From positions 11,607,216 through 11,671,215 of the forward strand of contig NC_134433.1 of the NCBI RefSeq assembly GCF_030867145.1: a stretch of DNA of 64,000 nt, written 5' to 3'. This DNA is from Opisthocomus hoazin. Taxonomy: Eukaryota; Chordata; Aves; Opisthocomiformes; Opisthocomidae. A program made the position numbers and the translations under genes. Position 1 is the first letter of the stretch. Every line of letters starts with the position of its first letter. This document shows, piece by piece, positions 28,754 through 40,200 of this stretch. Under the pieces are notes generated by a model that saw only the letters and a list, made by a program, of their open reading frames with translations, was not told where the DNA came from and did not search any database.

Positions 28754-30679
28754 ATGCTGGACGCCATGGAGGTGCCGAGCCACTCGCGGCAGCTGCTGCT
28801 GCAGCTGAACACGCAGCGCACCAAGGGCTTCCTGTGCGACGTGATCATCGTGGTGCAGAACGCGCTCTTCCGCGCGCACAAGAACATCCTGGCGGCCAGC
28901 AGCGCCTACCTCAAGTCGCTGGTGGTGCACGACAACCTGCTCAACCTGGACCACGAGATGGTCAGCCCCGGCATCTTCCGTCTCATCCTCGACTTCATCT
29001 ACACTGGCCGCTTGGCCGAGTGCGAGCCGGGCGGCGAGCAGAGCCTGGGCGCCGTGCTGGCCGCCGCCAGCTACCTCCAGATCCCCGGCTTGGTGGCCCT
29101 TTGCAAGAAGAAGCTGAAACGCAGCGGCAAGTACTGTCACCTCCGCGGGGGCTACGCGCCCTACAAGCTGGGACGGGGGCTGCGAGCCGCCACGCCGGTC
29201 ATCCAGGCATGCTACTCGGGGACGCCGCGGCCCGTGGAGCTGCCGCCCGTGGAGCCGGTGGCCCCGCTGAACACGCAGTGCGGGGAGCTGTACGCCTCGG
29301 CCGCCCAGGGAGCCCCGCTGCACCCCCATGGGCTGTGCCCCCCCGAGCGGCACTGCTCGCCGCCCTGCGGCCTCGACCTCTCCAAGAAGAGCCCCACCGG
29401 CCCCTCCGCCCAGCTCCTGCCCACCGACCGCCTGCTGCCCGGCGAGCCCCGCGAACCCTCGCTGCCCCCGCGGCACGACAGCCCCCCGGTCAGCGCCGGC
29501 CTCCTGGCCGGCCACGCCGCCGCCTACAAGGACTCCCCGCCGGGCGGCGAGCCGGGGGGACACCCCCACGCCCCGGACCCCTTCCGCAGCACGCCGCCCT
29601 GCGCCGAGCCCCCGCTGCCCCGCGGCGACGGGCGCGAGCTGATGTACCGCTGGATGAAGCACGAGCCCTTGGGCCCCTACCTGGACGAGGGGGAGGTGGA
29701 GAAGGAGCTGGAGCGGGAGGAAAAGGCCGAGTCGCCGCCCGCGGCACCGCAGCCCCGCTACCCCAGCGTGGAGAGCAACGACCTGGAGCCCGACAACAGC
29801 ACGAGCGAGGAGACGGGCAGCAGCGAGGGCCCCTCGCCCGGCGACGCGCTGGACCGCTACTGCAACCACCTGGGCTACGAGCCGGAGAGCCTGGGCGACA
29901 ACCTGTACGTCTGCATCCCCTGCGGCAAGGGCTTCCCCAGCTCGGAGCAGCTCAACGCCCACGTGGAGGCCCACAACGAAGAGGAGCTCTATCACAAGGC
30001 GGCGGCCGAGCAGGCCGTGCCCTTCCTGGACAAGGGCGGCCCGGGGCTGGGTGACATCCTGCGGCCGTACCGCTGTTCCTCCTGCGACAAGTCCTACAAG
30101 GACCCGGCCACGCTGCGGCAGCACGAGAAGACGCACTGGCTGACGCGCCCCTACCCCTGCACCATTTGCGGCAAGAAGTTCACGCAGCGCGGCACCATGA
30201 CCCGCCACATGCGCAGCCACCTCGGCCTCAAGCCCTTCGCCTGCGACGCCTGCGGGATGCGCTTCACCCGCCAGTACCGCCTGACCGAGCACATGCGCAT
30301 CCACTCGGGCGAGAAGCCCTACGAGTGCCAGGTGTGCGGCGGCAAGTTCGCCCAGCAGCGCAACCTCATCAGCCACATGAAGATGCACGCGGCCGGCCCC
30401 GACGGCAAAGCCAAGCTGGACTTCCCCGACAGCGTCTACGCCATGGCCCGCCTCACCGCCGACCAGCTGGGGCTCAAGCAGGAGAAGGCGGCCGAGCTGC
30501 TCTCCCACACCTCGCACTTCCTCAGCGACCCCAAGGCCATGGAGAGCCTCTACCCGCTGGCCAAGTTCACGGCCGAGCACCTGGGGCTGAGCCAGGACAA
30601 GGCGGCCGAGGTGCTGGCGCAGGCTCCGCACCTCCACGCCGAGGCCGCCCGGACCATAGAGCGATATTCGCCGCCCTAG
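28754..30679 (+). CDS. HIC1: HIC1, BTB/POZ zinc-finger transcriptional repressor
   Basis: HIC1 is a nuclear sequence-specific repressor and p53 target. This single large exon (acceptor AG at 28732-28733) encodes 641 aa from the conserved MLDAME start; human isoforms are about 714-733 aa, mostly through longer Gly/Ala linkers. In order: BTB/POZ domain (about 13-125, TKGFLCDVIIVVQNALFRAH), CtBP-binding GLDLSKK (206-212), the MKHEP motif (301-305) whose lysine K302 matches the sumoylated/acetylated human residue, an acidic serine stretch SNDLEPDNSTSEETGSSEG, and five C2H2 fingers at 385-407, 439-461, 467-489, 495-517 and 523-545, the last four joined by 5-residue linkers. The C-terminal YPLAKFTAEHLGLSQDKAAE block is also conserved. 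An upstream exon at 27927-27978 may lengthen the N-terminus. Confidence 0.97.
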   Translation: MLDAMEVPSHSRQLLLQLNTQRTKGFLCDVIIVVQNALFRAHKNILAASSAYLKSLVVHDNLLNLDHEMVSPGIFRLILDFIYTGRLAECEPGGEQSLGAVLAAASYLQIPGLVALCKKKLKRSGKYCHLRGGYAPYKLGRGLRAATPVIQACYSGTPRPVELPPVEPVAPLNTQCGELYASAAQGAPLHPHGLCPPERHCSPPCGLDLSKKSPTGPSAQLLPTDRLLPGEPREPSLPPRHDSPPVSAGLLAGHAAAYKDSPPGGEPGGHPHAPDPFRSTPPCAEPPLPRGDGRELMYRWMKHEPLGPYLDEGEVEKELEREEKAESPPAAPQPRYPSVESNDLEPDNSTSEETGSSEGPSPGDALDRYCNHLGYEPESLGDNLYVCIPCGKGFPSSEQLNAHVEAHNEEELYHKAAAEQAVPFLDKGGPGLGDILRPYRCSSCDKSYKDPATLRQHEKTHWLTRPYPCTICGKKFTQRGTMTRHMRSHLGLKPFACDACGMRFTRQYRLTEHMRIHSGEKPYECQVCGGKFAQQRNLISHMKMHAAGPDGKAKLDFPDSVYAMARLTADQLGLKQEKAAELLSHTSHFLSDPKAMESLYPLAKFTAEHLGLSQDKAAEVLAQAPHLHAEAARTIERYSPP

Positions 30680-32060
30680 CGCCGGCGCAGCCCGGGGGGG
30701 GGGGACTGGGGGGGACCCGCCGGGCTCCCCTCGCGTGGAGCTGGGGGGGTTGGCGACAGGGCAGTCAGTGGGTGCTCATCGTCCCCCCCGGTGCTGCCCA
30801 CGACCCCGGAGGACTCGCTGGTGGCGGAGGGGTCCCCGGGACGGCTGGACGGGGAGCCCCGCCACGAGCACCCTGCTTTGGGGGGGGCAGCCGGTAATTC
30901 AGGGACCGACCCCGCGGAGGGGGGGGGATGGGGGGGCTGCCGGGCCCCCCGGCACCGGGCCGGGAGCAAAGCACAAGCTGTGAGGCTTTGGGGGCCGTGA
31001 GCCCGCTCCTCACCTCGGGGCCAGCCCTGCCGCTGCCCCCCCCCCCGGGAGTGAGGACCCCCCCCCCCAGACTGTGCCGCCGGTCCCTGCCGCGGGCCCG
31101 TGAGTAGCGAGGCTGTCGCGGCTGTCGCGACAGCTCCGAGCTAGCGGCAGCCGTCCCGACCGGGCTGGGGCTGGGCTGGGGGTGTCCGTGTCCCCCCCAC
31201 CCCACCCCGGGGGGCTCGGGGGGGGTCCGAGCAGCGGGGGGAGGCGGTCGGGTCCGTGCCCGGGGGTGGGGGGGGTATCGCGATCAAGCACTGAACCCCC
31301 CGCGTTCCGGGGAGGCGGGGCAGGGTCTGCCCCAGGCTGAGCCCCTGGGCCCTGCCAGCGCCTCGCCATCAGGGATGCCCGGGGGGGGGGGGTCCGGGGT
31401 TGGGGCCCGGGGGGGGTCCAGGGTCCCGGCCGCTCACCTGGAGTCTTTTTTTTTTTAATTATATTTTTAAAAAATTTTTTTGTTGTTTTTTGCCAAAGAT
31501 GCCCGTCCCCAGCGCGGCCGGGTTGGGCCGGGGGGGGGTCACGACAAAGACAAAGCGGTCCGGTTTGTCAGCTACGGGGAGGCGGGCAGGGGCTGCGGGG
31601 GGGGGGGGGGGGGCCGGCCAGGGGGAGAGCCGGGACCCCCCCCACGGGGCACCCCCGTCGCACCCCCCCCTCCCTCCTTGCCTTCTGCTCGGTGCGGGCA
31701 AAGCCCCCCCCTCCCGGCCTGGACCGCCCCCCCGGCCCCTGCCCTGACCCCCCAGCCTGGGGCTAATGTGAAGCTTCTCCCCTCCCACAGCCCCCTCCTC
31801 TCCTTTGCACACGAGGCCCCGGGGGGGGGGGGGGGGGGTCTCGCAGCCCACTGTGCCTTAGCCCGAGCTGCCCGGGTGCCCCCCTCGACCCCTTCCTCGA
31901 CCCCCCCGGCCGGCGGCAGCAGCACCCAAAGCACAGCTGGCAGGGCCGCCGGCCCCCCCCGTATCACGTCCGATTTGTACACGGGCTCCTCGCCCTTTGT
32001 TGGGTTTTTTTTTTTCTATAGTCGAAACGAAACGAGCAATAAAGTGACATTAATACGCGT
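30680..32060 (+). other. HIC1: HIC1 3' UTR
   Basis: GC-rich with many G/C runs and one T/A-rich patch (31446-31490). It ends with AATAAA at 32038-32043, directly after a T run and a GTCGAAACGAAACGAGC segment. No separate gene is seen. Confidence 0.7.
32038..32043 (+). terminator. HIC1: AATAAA poly(A) signal of HIC1
   Basis: First canonical signal after the HIC1 stop, giving a 3' UTR of about 1.4 kb. Confidence 0.75.
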
Positions 32061-32314
32061 GGCCTCACATCCTTCTGTGGGAGGGGGCACAGGGTGCGAT
32101 GCCGGGAGCGTGGGGAACGGAGGCGAGGGGCTTTGCTGTGCGTCCGGGCTGCCCGGAGCCCCTCGGCTGCTGGGGGGGACAACAGAGCCACCATCATCCT
32201 CGCCATCGTCCTCGCCAGCACCGACGCGTCCCGCCACCGTCCCTCCCCAGAGCCCCCCGCGCCCACCCCTGCGCCGACCTTGGCAAACGAAGCAACACGC
32301 TGCACAGACAGCTG

Positions 32315-32320
32315 TTTAAT
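32315..32320 (-). terminator. SMG6: Possible distal poly(A) signal of SMG6 (ATTAAA)
   Basis: The + strand TTTAAT is ATTAAA on the minus strand, inside an AT-rich patch 270 bp beyond the HIC1 poly(A) signal. Its use would give SMG6 a 3' UTR of about 1.9 kb ending nearly against HIC1. Confidence 0.4.
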
Positions 32321-34135
32321 ACTAAAAATTATTAAAACTGTCTTAATGAAACTGCCCGAACACGGCCACGCAGATGGCCCCAGGCACGGGGCGCTCAGGC
32401 TGGCGAGGCCCCGCGTCGCTCGCTGTCATGGCGGCCGCTCCAGCGCCAGCGCCCCACGGCATGGCGCGAGGGGCCGCCAGCCGTCGGGGCCGCAGGGCCC
32501 CGCAAATCAGCCCTGGGGCAGCTCCGTTTTAGAAAAAAAAAGAAAACCCCAAATATTTCAACACACCCGGTGCGGAGGAGAAAGCGAAGTCCGTGTTCTG
32601 CGGCGCTGCGCGCGGCTGCGGGCGCCGTACCGTGCCGCGGCCGGGTGGGCTCAGCCGCCGGGGTGGCTCCGTGCCCCGCAGCAGGCGTGGGTGCCCCGAA
32701 GTCTGTCGGGCAGGCTCTGCCCCGCGGCGCGTTCATACGGCGTGGGGTTGGTGAGCGCGAAGCTGCTCGCCTTCGGTCTGCGTCGGGCAGCCGGGCGCTG
32801 CCGAGGCTCCGTCTCCGGCGCTGGCCCTCGCCGCGAGGCCGGGTGGCCGGCGCAGGGGTAACGACGGGGCTTCCTGCAGCAGACGCCGAGTCCGAGCCAC
32901 CCACGCAGGAAAGGAAAACGCTGGGCTCCGTCCTACTGCTTCCTCCGCCACCTTTAACGCTCCCCTCCCACGGCCGCGGCGTCCCCGCGGGGACCAGGGG
33001 TGGCCTCAGGGTCACTCCCACCCTCTGCTCATGGGACCGGGGCTCGATGGAGCTCCGGGGGGCTCCGGGTCACGGGTTAATGCTCCCTCTTCAGCTTCTG
33101 TATCTGGCGTGTGACGGCGCCGGGGAAGGGAGGGCTTGGTGGTGGGACAACGCGGTGTTGAGGGGGCTCAGCAACACCCTGACCCCACACTGGCTCCCGG
33201 AGCGGGATGACCCCGTGACGAGGCAGTGGGGTCCCTCCATGGCAAAGGGGCAACTCGAGAGGGGACCCTCCCAGCGGGGTGAGCGGCGGGGGGCCGGGTG
33301 CTGCCCTGGATCTCTCCAGCCCCAGGCACGGGCTGAGGCTGAATGCAAGAGGAGCCCGTGGGGATGTGAGGACGCAGGGGACCGGTGGGACAGCCGGTCC
33401 TGGGGTCTCCGAGGGTTTCGCTAGCCTCCCGCTGGGTCTTGGGGCAAAAATGTGTTCAAAGGTAGCGCGACGGGACTCAGGGGTGTGGGGAAGGAGGGAA
33501 GGGGCGGGTAATGGCTGGGGTGGGCTGGGGAGCAGAACAGAAAGCAGCTGTGGGGGGAACCACAGTGTTTAAAGCCTCCCCCCCCAGCAAAGCAGGCAGG
33601 GCACACACCCAAAAACTAACCTACACTGAAATCTGAAACGAAACTCGACAAGCAAACCCTGCAAGGGGAGAGGGCAAGCGCCTCGGCAAGCAGCCCCCCC
33701 TGTGTGGGGCGGGGAAGGGGCCTGGGGTGCCTGGTCCGCGCAGGACGCACGGGCTGGGGCGGGGGGGAACCCCCCCTTGAGGTCCACGGCCTCTCCGAGG
33801 GGCACGAGCGAGACCAAGCCATCCCGACGTCCACGCCGGCGTCTCGCCGGTCTCTGCCCTACGCAGCCTACAAACCCGAAGAGCCACCGACTCACGGCTC
33901 GAGCTCTCTGCAGCCAAGCAAACCAAGCGAAAGGCTGGCACGGGCTCACCCACGGCTTCCCTGGCCAGCGGGGCTCCCCAGCTCCACTCCGGCACTGCCC
34001 GAAGGCTGGTGGGACCCTCCCTGGCCCAGCCTCCGCATCAACCATCCACAGCAACGACCTTCCCAGCCGGCCTGCCCTCGGGGTGGGGGGGCCTTTCGCA
34101 GCACGGCCATTCTGGGTGGGTCGGAGACGCTGGCA

Positions 34136-34141
34136 TTTATT
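34136..34141 (-). terminator. SMG6: Possible proximal poly(A) signal of SMG6 (AATAAA)
   Basis: The + strand TTTATT reads AATAAA on the minus strand, 118 bp after the SMG6 stop. The canonical hexamer makes a short 3' UTR possible. The 32061-34135 stretch would then be intergenic; nothing else is recognised in it. Confidence 0.5.
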
Positions 34142-34258
34142 GTTCGTGGTGGGCTGGAAGGCGGTGGCGGCGTGCGGCGAGGGCTGCCGCTGGAGCCGGT
34201 CTCCCACCGTAACGGGTTGTGTGACTTGCTCAGGGGCCGTCGGCCCCGCTCGGCCCCC

Positions 34259-37200
34259 TCAGCCCTCCTGGGCCCACTTGAGGAAGGTGGGGATGTCCCG
34301 CACCGGCACGTTGCGGGTCAGCGCTTTGACTCGCAGGTTCCGGTCGTCCGTCAGCAAAACCACTTCCCTGAGCAAATGGATGGGATCGTCTGCAACGAGA
34401 GCGAGAGCGGCGTGAAGCTCCGACCTCCCCGCTCTGCCCCTGCCCTCGCACCCGTCCCACAGCCCGCTGGCCCCACGCCGTGCCCCGCCACGCTCCCCGG
34501 GCGCTGCGTCCCAAGGCACGGCAGGGCTGCCCGGCACCCCGGCAGCGCTCCCAGCTCCCCGCTCCCTGCCAAGGCTTCCTGGCACGGCTCGGAGGCAACA
34601 CTTCATCTCCAAGGCTGCCTTCTCCCCTCCCTGTGCTGGCTGGGGGATGATTTGTGACCTCTGCCCGTAGCCCCACGGCTGGGAAGGCTGGCGAGCAGTG
34701 CCAGGGCCCCCGTGCTGCCCGCTGCCCGCACAGGGTGATGTGCCGCAGCGCAGGCAGGGAAGAAGAGGTCCCTCTGCCTGACCCAGGCCAGGAAGACGGC
34801 CCGCGACCCTGGCTCCAGCAGGAAGCTGGTGCTATTATTCTGGTGATCTCATTACAAGATCTAAAACCAACCCCTTATTTTTCGCGAAGCTTTTTGGAGA
34901 CGCCACTGACACCGAGGCGTTTCTGGCTGGGGCTCAGACAGCCAGAGTTGAAGCCTGAGAAATAACCGAAGGGATCTTGCCCCCAGATGGATGAGCTGCC
35001 CCGCACGCAATGTGCCGGGCTGGGATGTGGGAGCCACGCTTACGTGTGTGCGAAGCAGGGGAAGCATATGGGGTATGTGTAAGCAGCTGGGTCCTGTGAC
35101 CAGAGTACTGTTCCTATGAGCACAGGAAACACAGTGCCTCCGAGCCAGGACGGGAATGGAAAAAACAGAGTTTATGGGAGTCCAACATGGGCCCAGATTG
35201 GCTGCGCGGGGAGCGGCAGGACGAGGGGAAGGGGAGCCTGGCCAGGAACGCGGGCTACGGTCACGGTGTCGGGGCTGAGGGTGGCGGAGCGAGCGCCCGT
35301 GCTGGCCCGCGCCAGGAGGACGGGGAGCGGGGACTCGGCGGGATGGCAGGCCCGGGGCCGAGGGCTGCCGAAAGTGGGATCGGGAGGTTCTGCGCGGACA
35401 CTTTAAGAAATGTGTAACAATAAACATCCTCTGCTCCGCGCTGGTGACGCGCCTCCTTGTTACAAACCAGAGGCTGTCAGCTTGTCAGGCCCCATTCCCC
35501 ATAATCCACATGATTTCAAAATTCAGCATCATTTGCACATAAACATTTGGTGACGGTTTCTCTGTGAATCTGACAAGTTAAGCTGCTAAGAATTCGCGCT
35601 GACAAATGCGGGTTGATTTCTTGGGCAGCTGCTGATGCGATTCCCATCCCCACTGCCCTGGCAACAGCTCGGGGGCTGTCTGGTCCCTGCACACGTGGCC
35701 AATGCCAACCAAGCATCGGGAGGGAAAAGGACCCTGGCCAAGAGGCACCAGGGCTTGCAGGGAGGAGGCTCATTCTGGCCCTTCCTCGCTGCTGTCGGCA
35801 CCCTGAAATTACTCCGTGGACATTTAGGGTGAGCTTCTCACAGGCTGGGGCATCCCCAGCACGGTGAGGTGCGCATTTGGCACCGCGGTGAGAGGGCCAC
35901 AGCCTGGGGCTGACCGGAGGCAGGAGGTGGCACCTTGGTGTTGAAAGAGGCAAAATGTGGGAGGGATTGGCTCCAAGGGCCATGAAAGAGAAATGAGAAG
36001 GGTCCGTGGGATGCAAGAGAGAAGGGACAAGGAGGACACGAGGATGTTTCACCTTTGTTGGAGGGCATAAAATCCTTGGCCTTGTCATTGCAGTAGTGGA
36101 GGCAGCAGGACAGAATCAGGTCGTCGTTGTTTCCCTGGAAAAAAAGGGCAACGTCACCCCCTGGCAGGAATACAACCCTGCAACCCCGCCACCCTGGTTT
36201 CTGCCCTGCCCTTGAGACACTGCCACAGCTCGGCGGAGAACAGGGCTGCTCAGAGCTGAAACACAGGCAGCCCAGAGGAGCCTGCTCAGCCACCTGCAAA
36301 GGTGGGGACGCAGCTACCCCCGCCCAGAGCTCGCAGACCCCAGGGTCCCTGGTTTCCCCATGGAGGCAGTGGCAAAGAGCTCCAGCCCTCGGGACCACTA
36401 CCTCTGTGCCCCGTCCTCCTGGGGCCGGGACGACCCTTACCTGCTGGCCGGTGGTGTCTTCGCTGCGGAAGGAGATGGACTCCAGCTCGTTGCCTCGGCT
36501 GGTCAGAGCCCTCAAGCAGTTGTCTCGGCTCTCGAACCGCTCCTCCAGGAACTCGATGGACTTCCTGGCTCTCTCCTGCACTTGGCGGGCATAGCCTGCA
36601 GCCCGGTGCTCCATCTCCGGGCCCTTGGCCAGGCCGTCCAGCTCATTTATCACTTCAAACAGGAAGAGGAGGTACAGTTACTATGGGACAAGGTGCTCTC
36701 GTGACCTGCTGCTGGAGCACACAACTTGCCAAGGCCTCGGGGCCAGGGCACTGGGAGCTGGCTCAGGAAATCTGGGTTCAGCTGCCGCAGTGTCCCTGCA
36801 CTCCTGGACTTGGCTGCGGGTCTGGAAAAGCTTTGCTGCCTTCCACCTCCGTGGGTCACCTGGCTCGGCCCCGAGAGCGCAGGCACCTCGCCCTGCAGCG
36901 TGTGGGCAACGCTCCCTAAGGGCATCTCGCTCTGCCCTGCGAAACGCCGGGACCAGCGCCGTGCCCCCTACCCCTTGCTCCCACCTCACAGCTGACAGCA
37001 CCTCCATGTGTGCCCGAAGGTGTGGGAAAACCACAGCCTCCTGCAGCCCGCTCCTCCGCCTCCGAGCACGGCGACGGCCTCCAGCCCCGCGCCGCGCGGC
37101 CTGGCTCCGCACCTCTGGCTCCCCGCACGATTTCAGACACGAAGAGCTGCTGCCCTCCTGCCGCAGGGCTGCAAGCGGGAACAGGGTCACGCGTGGGAGC

Positions 37201-40200
37201 GGGCAGTTCCCACTCCAGCACCGTTTCCCGCGCAAGTCCTGGCCCTCTTCTCCCCACCTGAAGCCACCGTCCCGGCTCCCAGCAGGGGACACGCTCTGAC
37301 ACCTCGCCCATCTGTGTTCGCACATCTTCCTGCCACATGCTGCTCGAATCGAGCCCAGGATCAGGCAGATTCCCAGCCCATTCGCCTTAACTGGAGCCCG
37401 TCAAGCCTCCTGTACGGCTGCCAACCCCAGCCGCTCCGGCCCCCCGCGCCCCGCAGAAGCCTGAGGGACCCCGGCAGAGCTCCGGGAGGGACCCACCCTC
37501 CGGCGCCGGGGCTGCTGGAAGAGCCGCCCTTTCGCCGAGCGAACGCGCACGTGCGAGCAAGATGCCGCCGAGGCGGCTGGCGGCGAGGCCGGGCACACGA
37601 GCGTGCGGCCAGATGTGCGCACGAGCGTCCTCGCCCGCCACCGCGTTAGAGGGCTGCGTGTGCGCGAGGCCGGGCGCGCGAGAGAGCTGGTGTGCACGTG
37701 TGTGCGAGGGAGCCTCTGTGCGCACAGTGTGTGTTTCAGCCATGGCTTCATTTCTGAAGATTGTTTCCGAGCCTGGAGCCAAGTCCTGAGTTCAAGTGGG
37801 AACTATGCATTCCTTGGGGGTTCGGGGAAGAGAGCTCGGGGTCTGAGGCCTCTCCCCAGTGCTGTGAATCACTGCCCGGGGAGCCTGCGTGATCGCTCTG
37901 TTCCATGGTGAGACTGGCACTCACTGTCTGGGTATTCAAATTAAAGCTGCATGGAGCTGCCTCGCTCTTCGCTGGCCGGCGACTCTTCTTGCTACCGACC
38001 TGATGCTGCCATTTCCACACAATGCACGGCTGGGCCCGGGGTGGGGGGAGCCGTGCAAGAACGGAACATCAAACAGGAAAAGCTGGTATTCCCTCCCGAA
38101 ATCCGCCTTCCTGCTTCCAAGCTAAACAGGCTTCAAAGGGGAGGCTTGTTTGTGCTTCTGCACCAGGCCTGGCTTCTCCATGGCGGGGTCAGCCTCAAGG
38201 AGCACGGAGCAGGTTAAAGAGCAAGAGAAACAAACCCAACGCGAAGCTGCGTGCTTAACCCCTTGCTGCATCCCCGGGAAGAGCGGGGAGGAGCGCTCCG
38301 TGCCGGGGAAGGGCACCGCGCGTATCTCCGGTCCAGCGATGGGGCACGGCACCAAGGCCTCTGGCCCCAGCAGCCCCGGGCCCCTGGCTTACCCCAGGGG
38401 TGGGGTTCCTCCTGCCTGCACTTGGATCTCACCTCTGATGGCTTTCCTGCAGGACATGGGGGAATCTGACCAACACCCAGCGTGGACAGGGAGTCGCTGG
38501 CTTCAAGGTGCTTCAGCAGCGGCTGAGTAGGCTCATAGCAGGCAGCAGGAGACGAGTTACTCTGTCCCCCTGCGATGGGCTGTGCGGGCAGACAGCAGGA
38601 CAGGAGAGCACTGAAGGTGCTCAGCTGCGGCCGCTCCTCCTGCCCGCAGCAGGGCAGGGCAGGCCAGGCTCCTTTTGCAGGTTGAGGGCAGCGGCATCTT
38701 GGGCAGGGACAGGATCAGGATTATCAGCTCCCCTCTAACTGCTGCCCCTGGCTGGGGTCCGGATGGAGAATCCTCACGCCAGCGCAGGAGAGCACCAGGA
38801 GGCAGAGCCACGGCTCCAGGGCAGGTACCAGCCCTCTCGGGTGTTAACACAGCTCTGCAGCCCCCGGGGCTGCCTGGGCTCTGCTGGTGCTGCCAGCTTC
38901 CTTCCCTTCACATCCATACAAAGCCCTGGCACTGTGATGCCAAGCCACGGAGCATCTCGGTGGCTCCCGCGCTGAGCTGGGCAGGCAGCCAGCCCTGCTC
39001 ACCCCACCCAGGGGTCCCGTCCCCAGCCCCGGGAATCCCTCCTGAGCCGGTCTGATCACCCTGCGGGGAAGGGTGGCACCTGGATATTGGCTCAGCGGCA
39101 GGCAGAGCTGTCTGCTGGACACCAGGAGTTGAGAAGGAAGCCCCGTAACGGCTTTGAGGGCAGGCACCCCTGCGTGCTGCAGGCCAGGAGACCAGCAGAA
39201 GCACACACCTCGCTGCCCAGGCGCTGGAGATGCCCACGGGGCACAGCTGGCCCCCAGCCTCCCGGGGCTGCGGCTGGGAGCGGGGCAGGCTGTGGGCTCT
39301 GTGAGGCTCGGCCCCGCTCCTGCCCCAGCCTCTCCTGCTGCCCTCGGGGATCCTCTGAAAGCCAGGCTGGCACCGGGACGTGCCGGAATGACACTGGCTG
39401 GAGGAACGCTACCTCCAGCCCGGAGCGCGATCAAACAATCAGAGCAAAGGCATCTAACCAAAGCCTCCCGCCACCCTGGGAGACCACCCAGCAGCACAGC
39501 CGTTATCTGCCAGGGTGAGTGTTTACCAATAACGGGAACCAGCTTGCTGTTTTACTGCGAGCTTTATAAGGATAAAAAGAAGGGCTGGGCTTGAGCGGCT
39601 CTGAGACGCTGGGACACAGGCCGGCCATTTGCTCAGGCTGCCTAAGCCCCAGCTCAGCTGGGATAAGCTATCTGCTCTGACTGTTTAACAATTCCCTCTC
39701 CTTGCTCCCTCCAAAATTCCCTCCATATCCCATTTAACACCCGCCTGCCTCTGCTAGCCCCTGGCACCCCCAGATGCACCAGGAAGAGAGGAGCTTGCTG
39801 AGCACCGTGGGCAGAAAGCTGGCAGAAAGGGAGAAGGGCGACGTGGGCCAGTGGAACGCCGGCTGCGACGAGACAGGGCAGGACGGAGGCCAGCCCCACG
39901 GCACGAGCCGACGGGCTCCGGACCACACAGGCACTGCGGGCATGTCGGGCAGGGAGAGAGGGAGCTGGCACGGAGGGACAGCCCGTGCCGGCGGAGAGGG
40001 GAAGCCCCTTGCACTAGCACTGGCCCTACTCACCGATCAGGGGCACCACCAGGATGAATTTCCTGCAGTCCAGCAGCGTTATCAGGCTGCTGAGGTGGTC
40101 GATGAAACCATTGGTGTCTGGGACCAGGAAGACAGGTCTGATCTCCAGCTCCATCTGCCTCATTTGACTCTGGTCTTTCAGCACGGCCTGGAGGAGAAGG

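Noticed and set aside
28640-30637. 665-codon minus-strand frame opposite HIC1
   Set aside because: Val/Leu/Gly-rich antisense mirror of a codon-biased GC-rich exon, with no domain.
35416-35421. AATAAA-like hexamer on the + strand
   Set aside because: No + strand gene ends here. It is part of an AT-rich island in an SMG6 intron.
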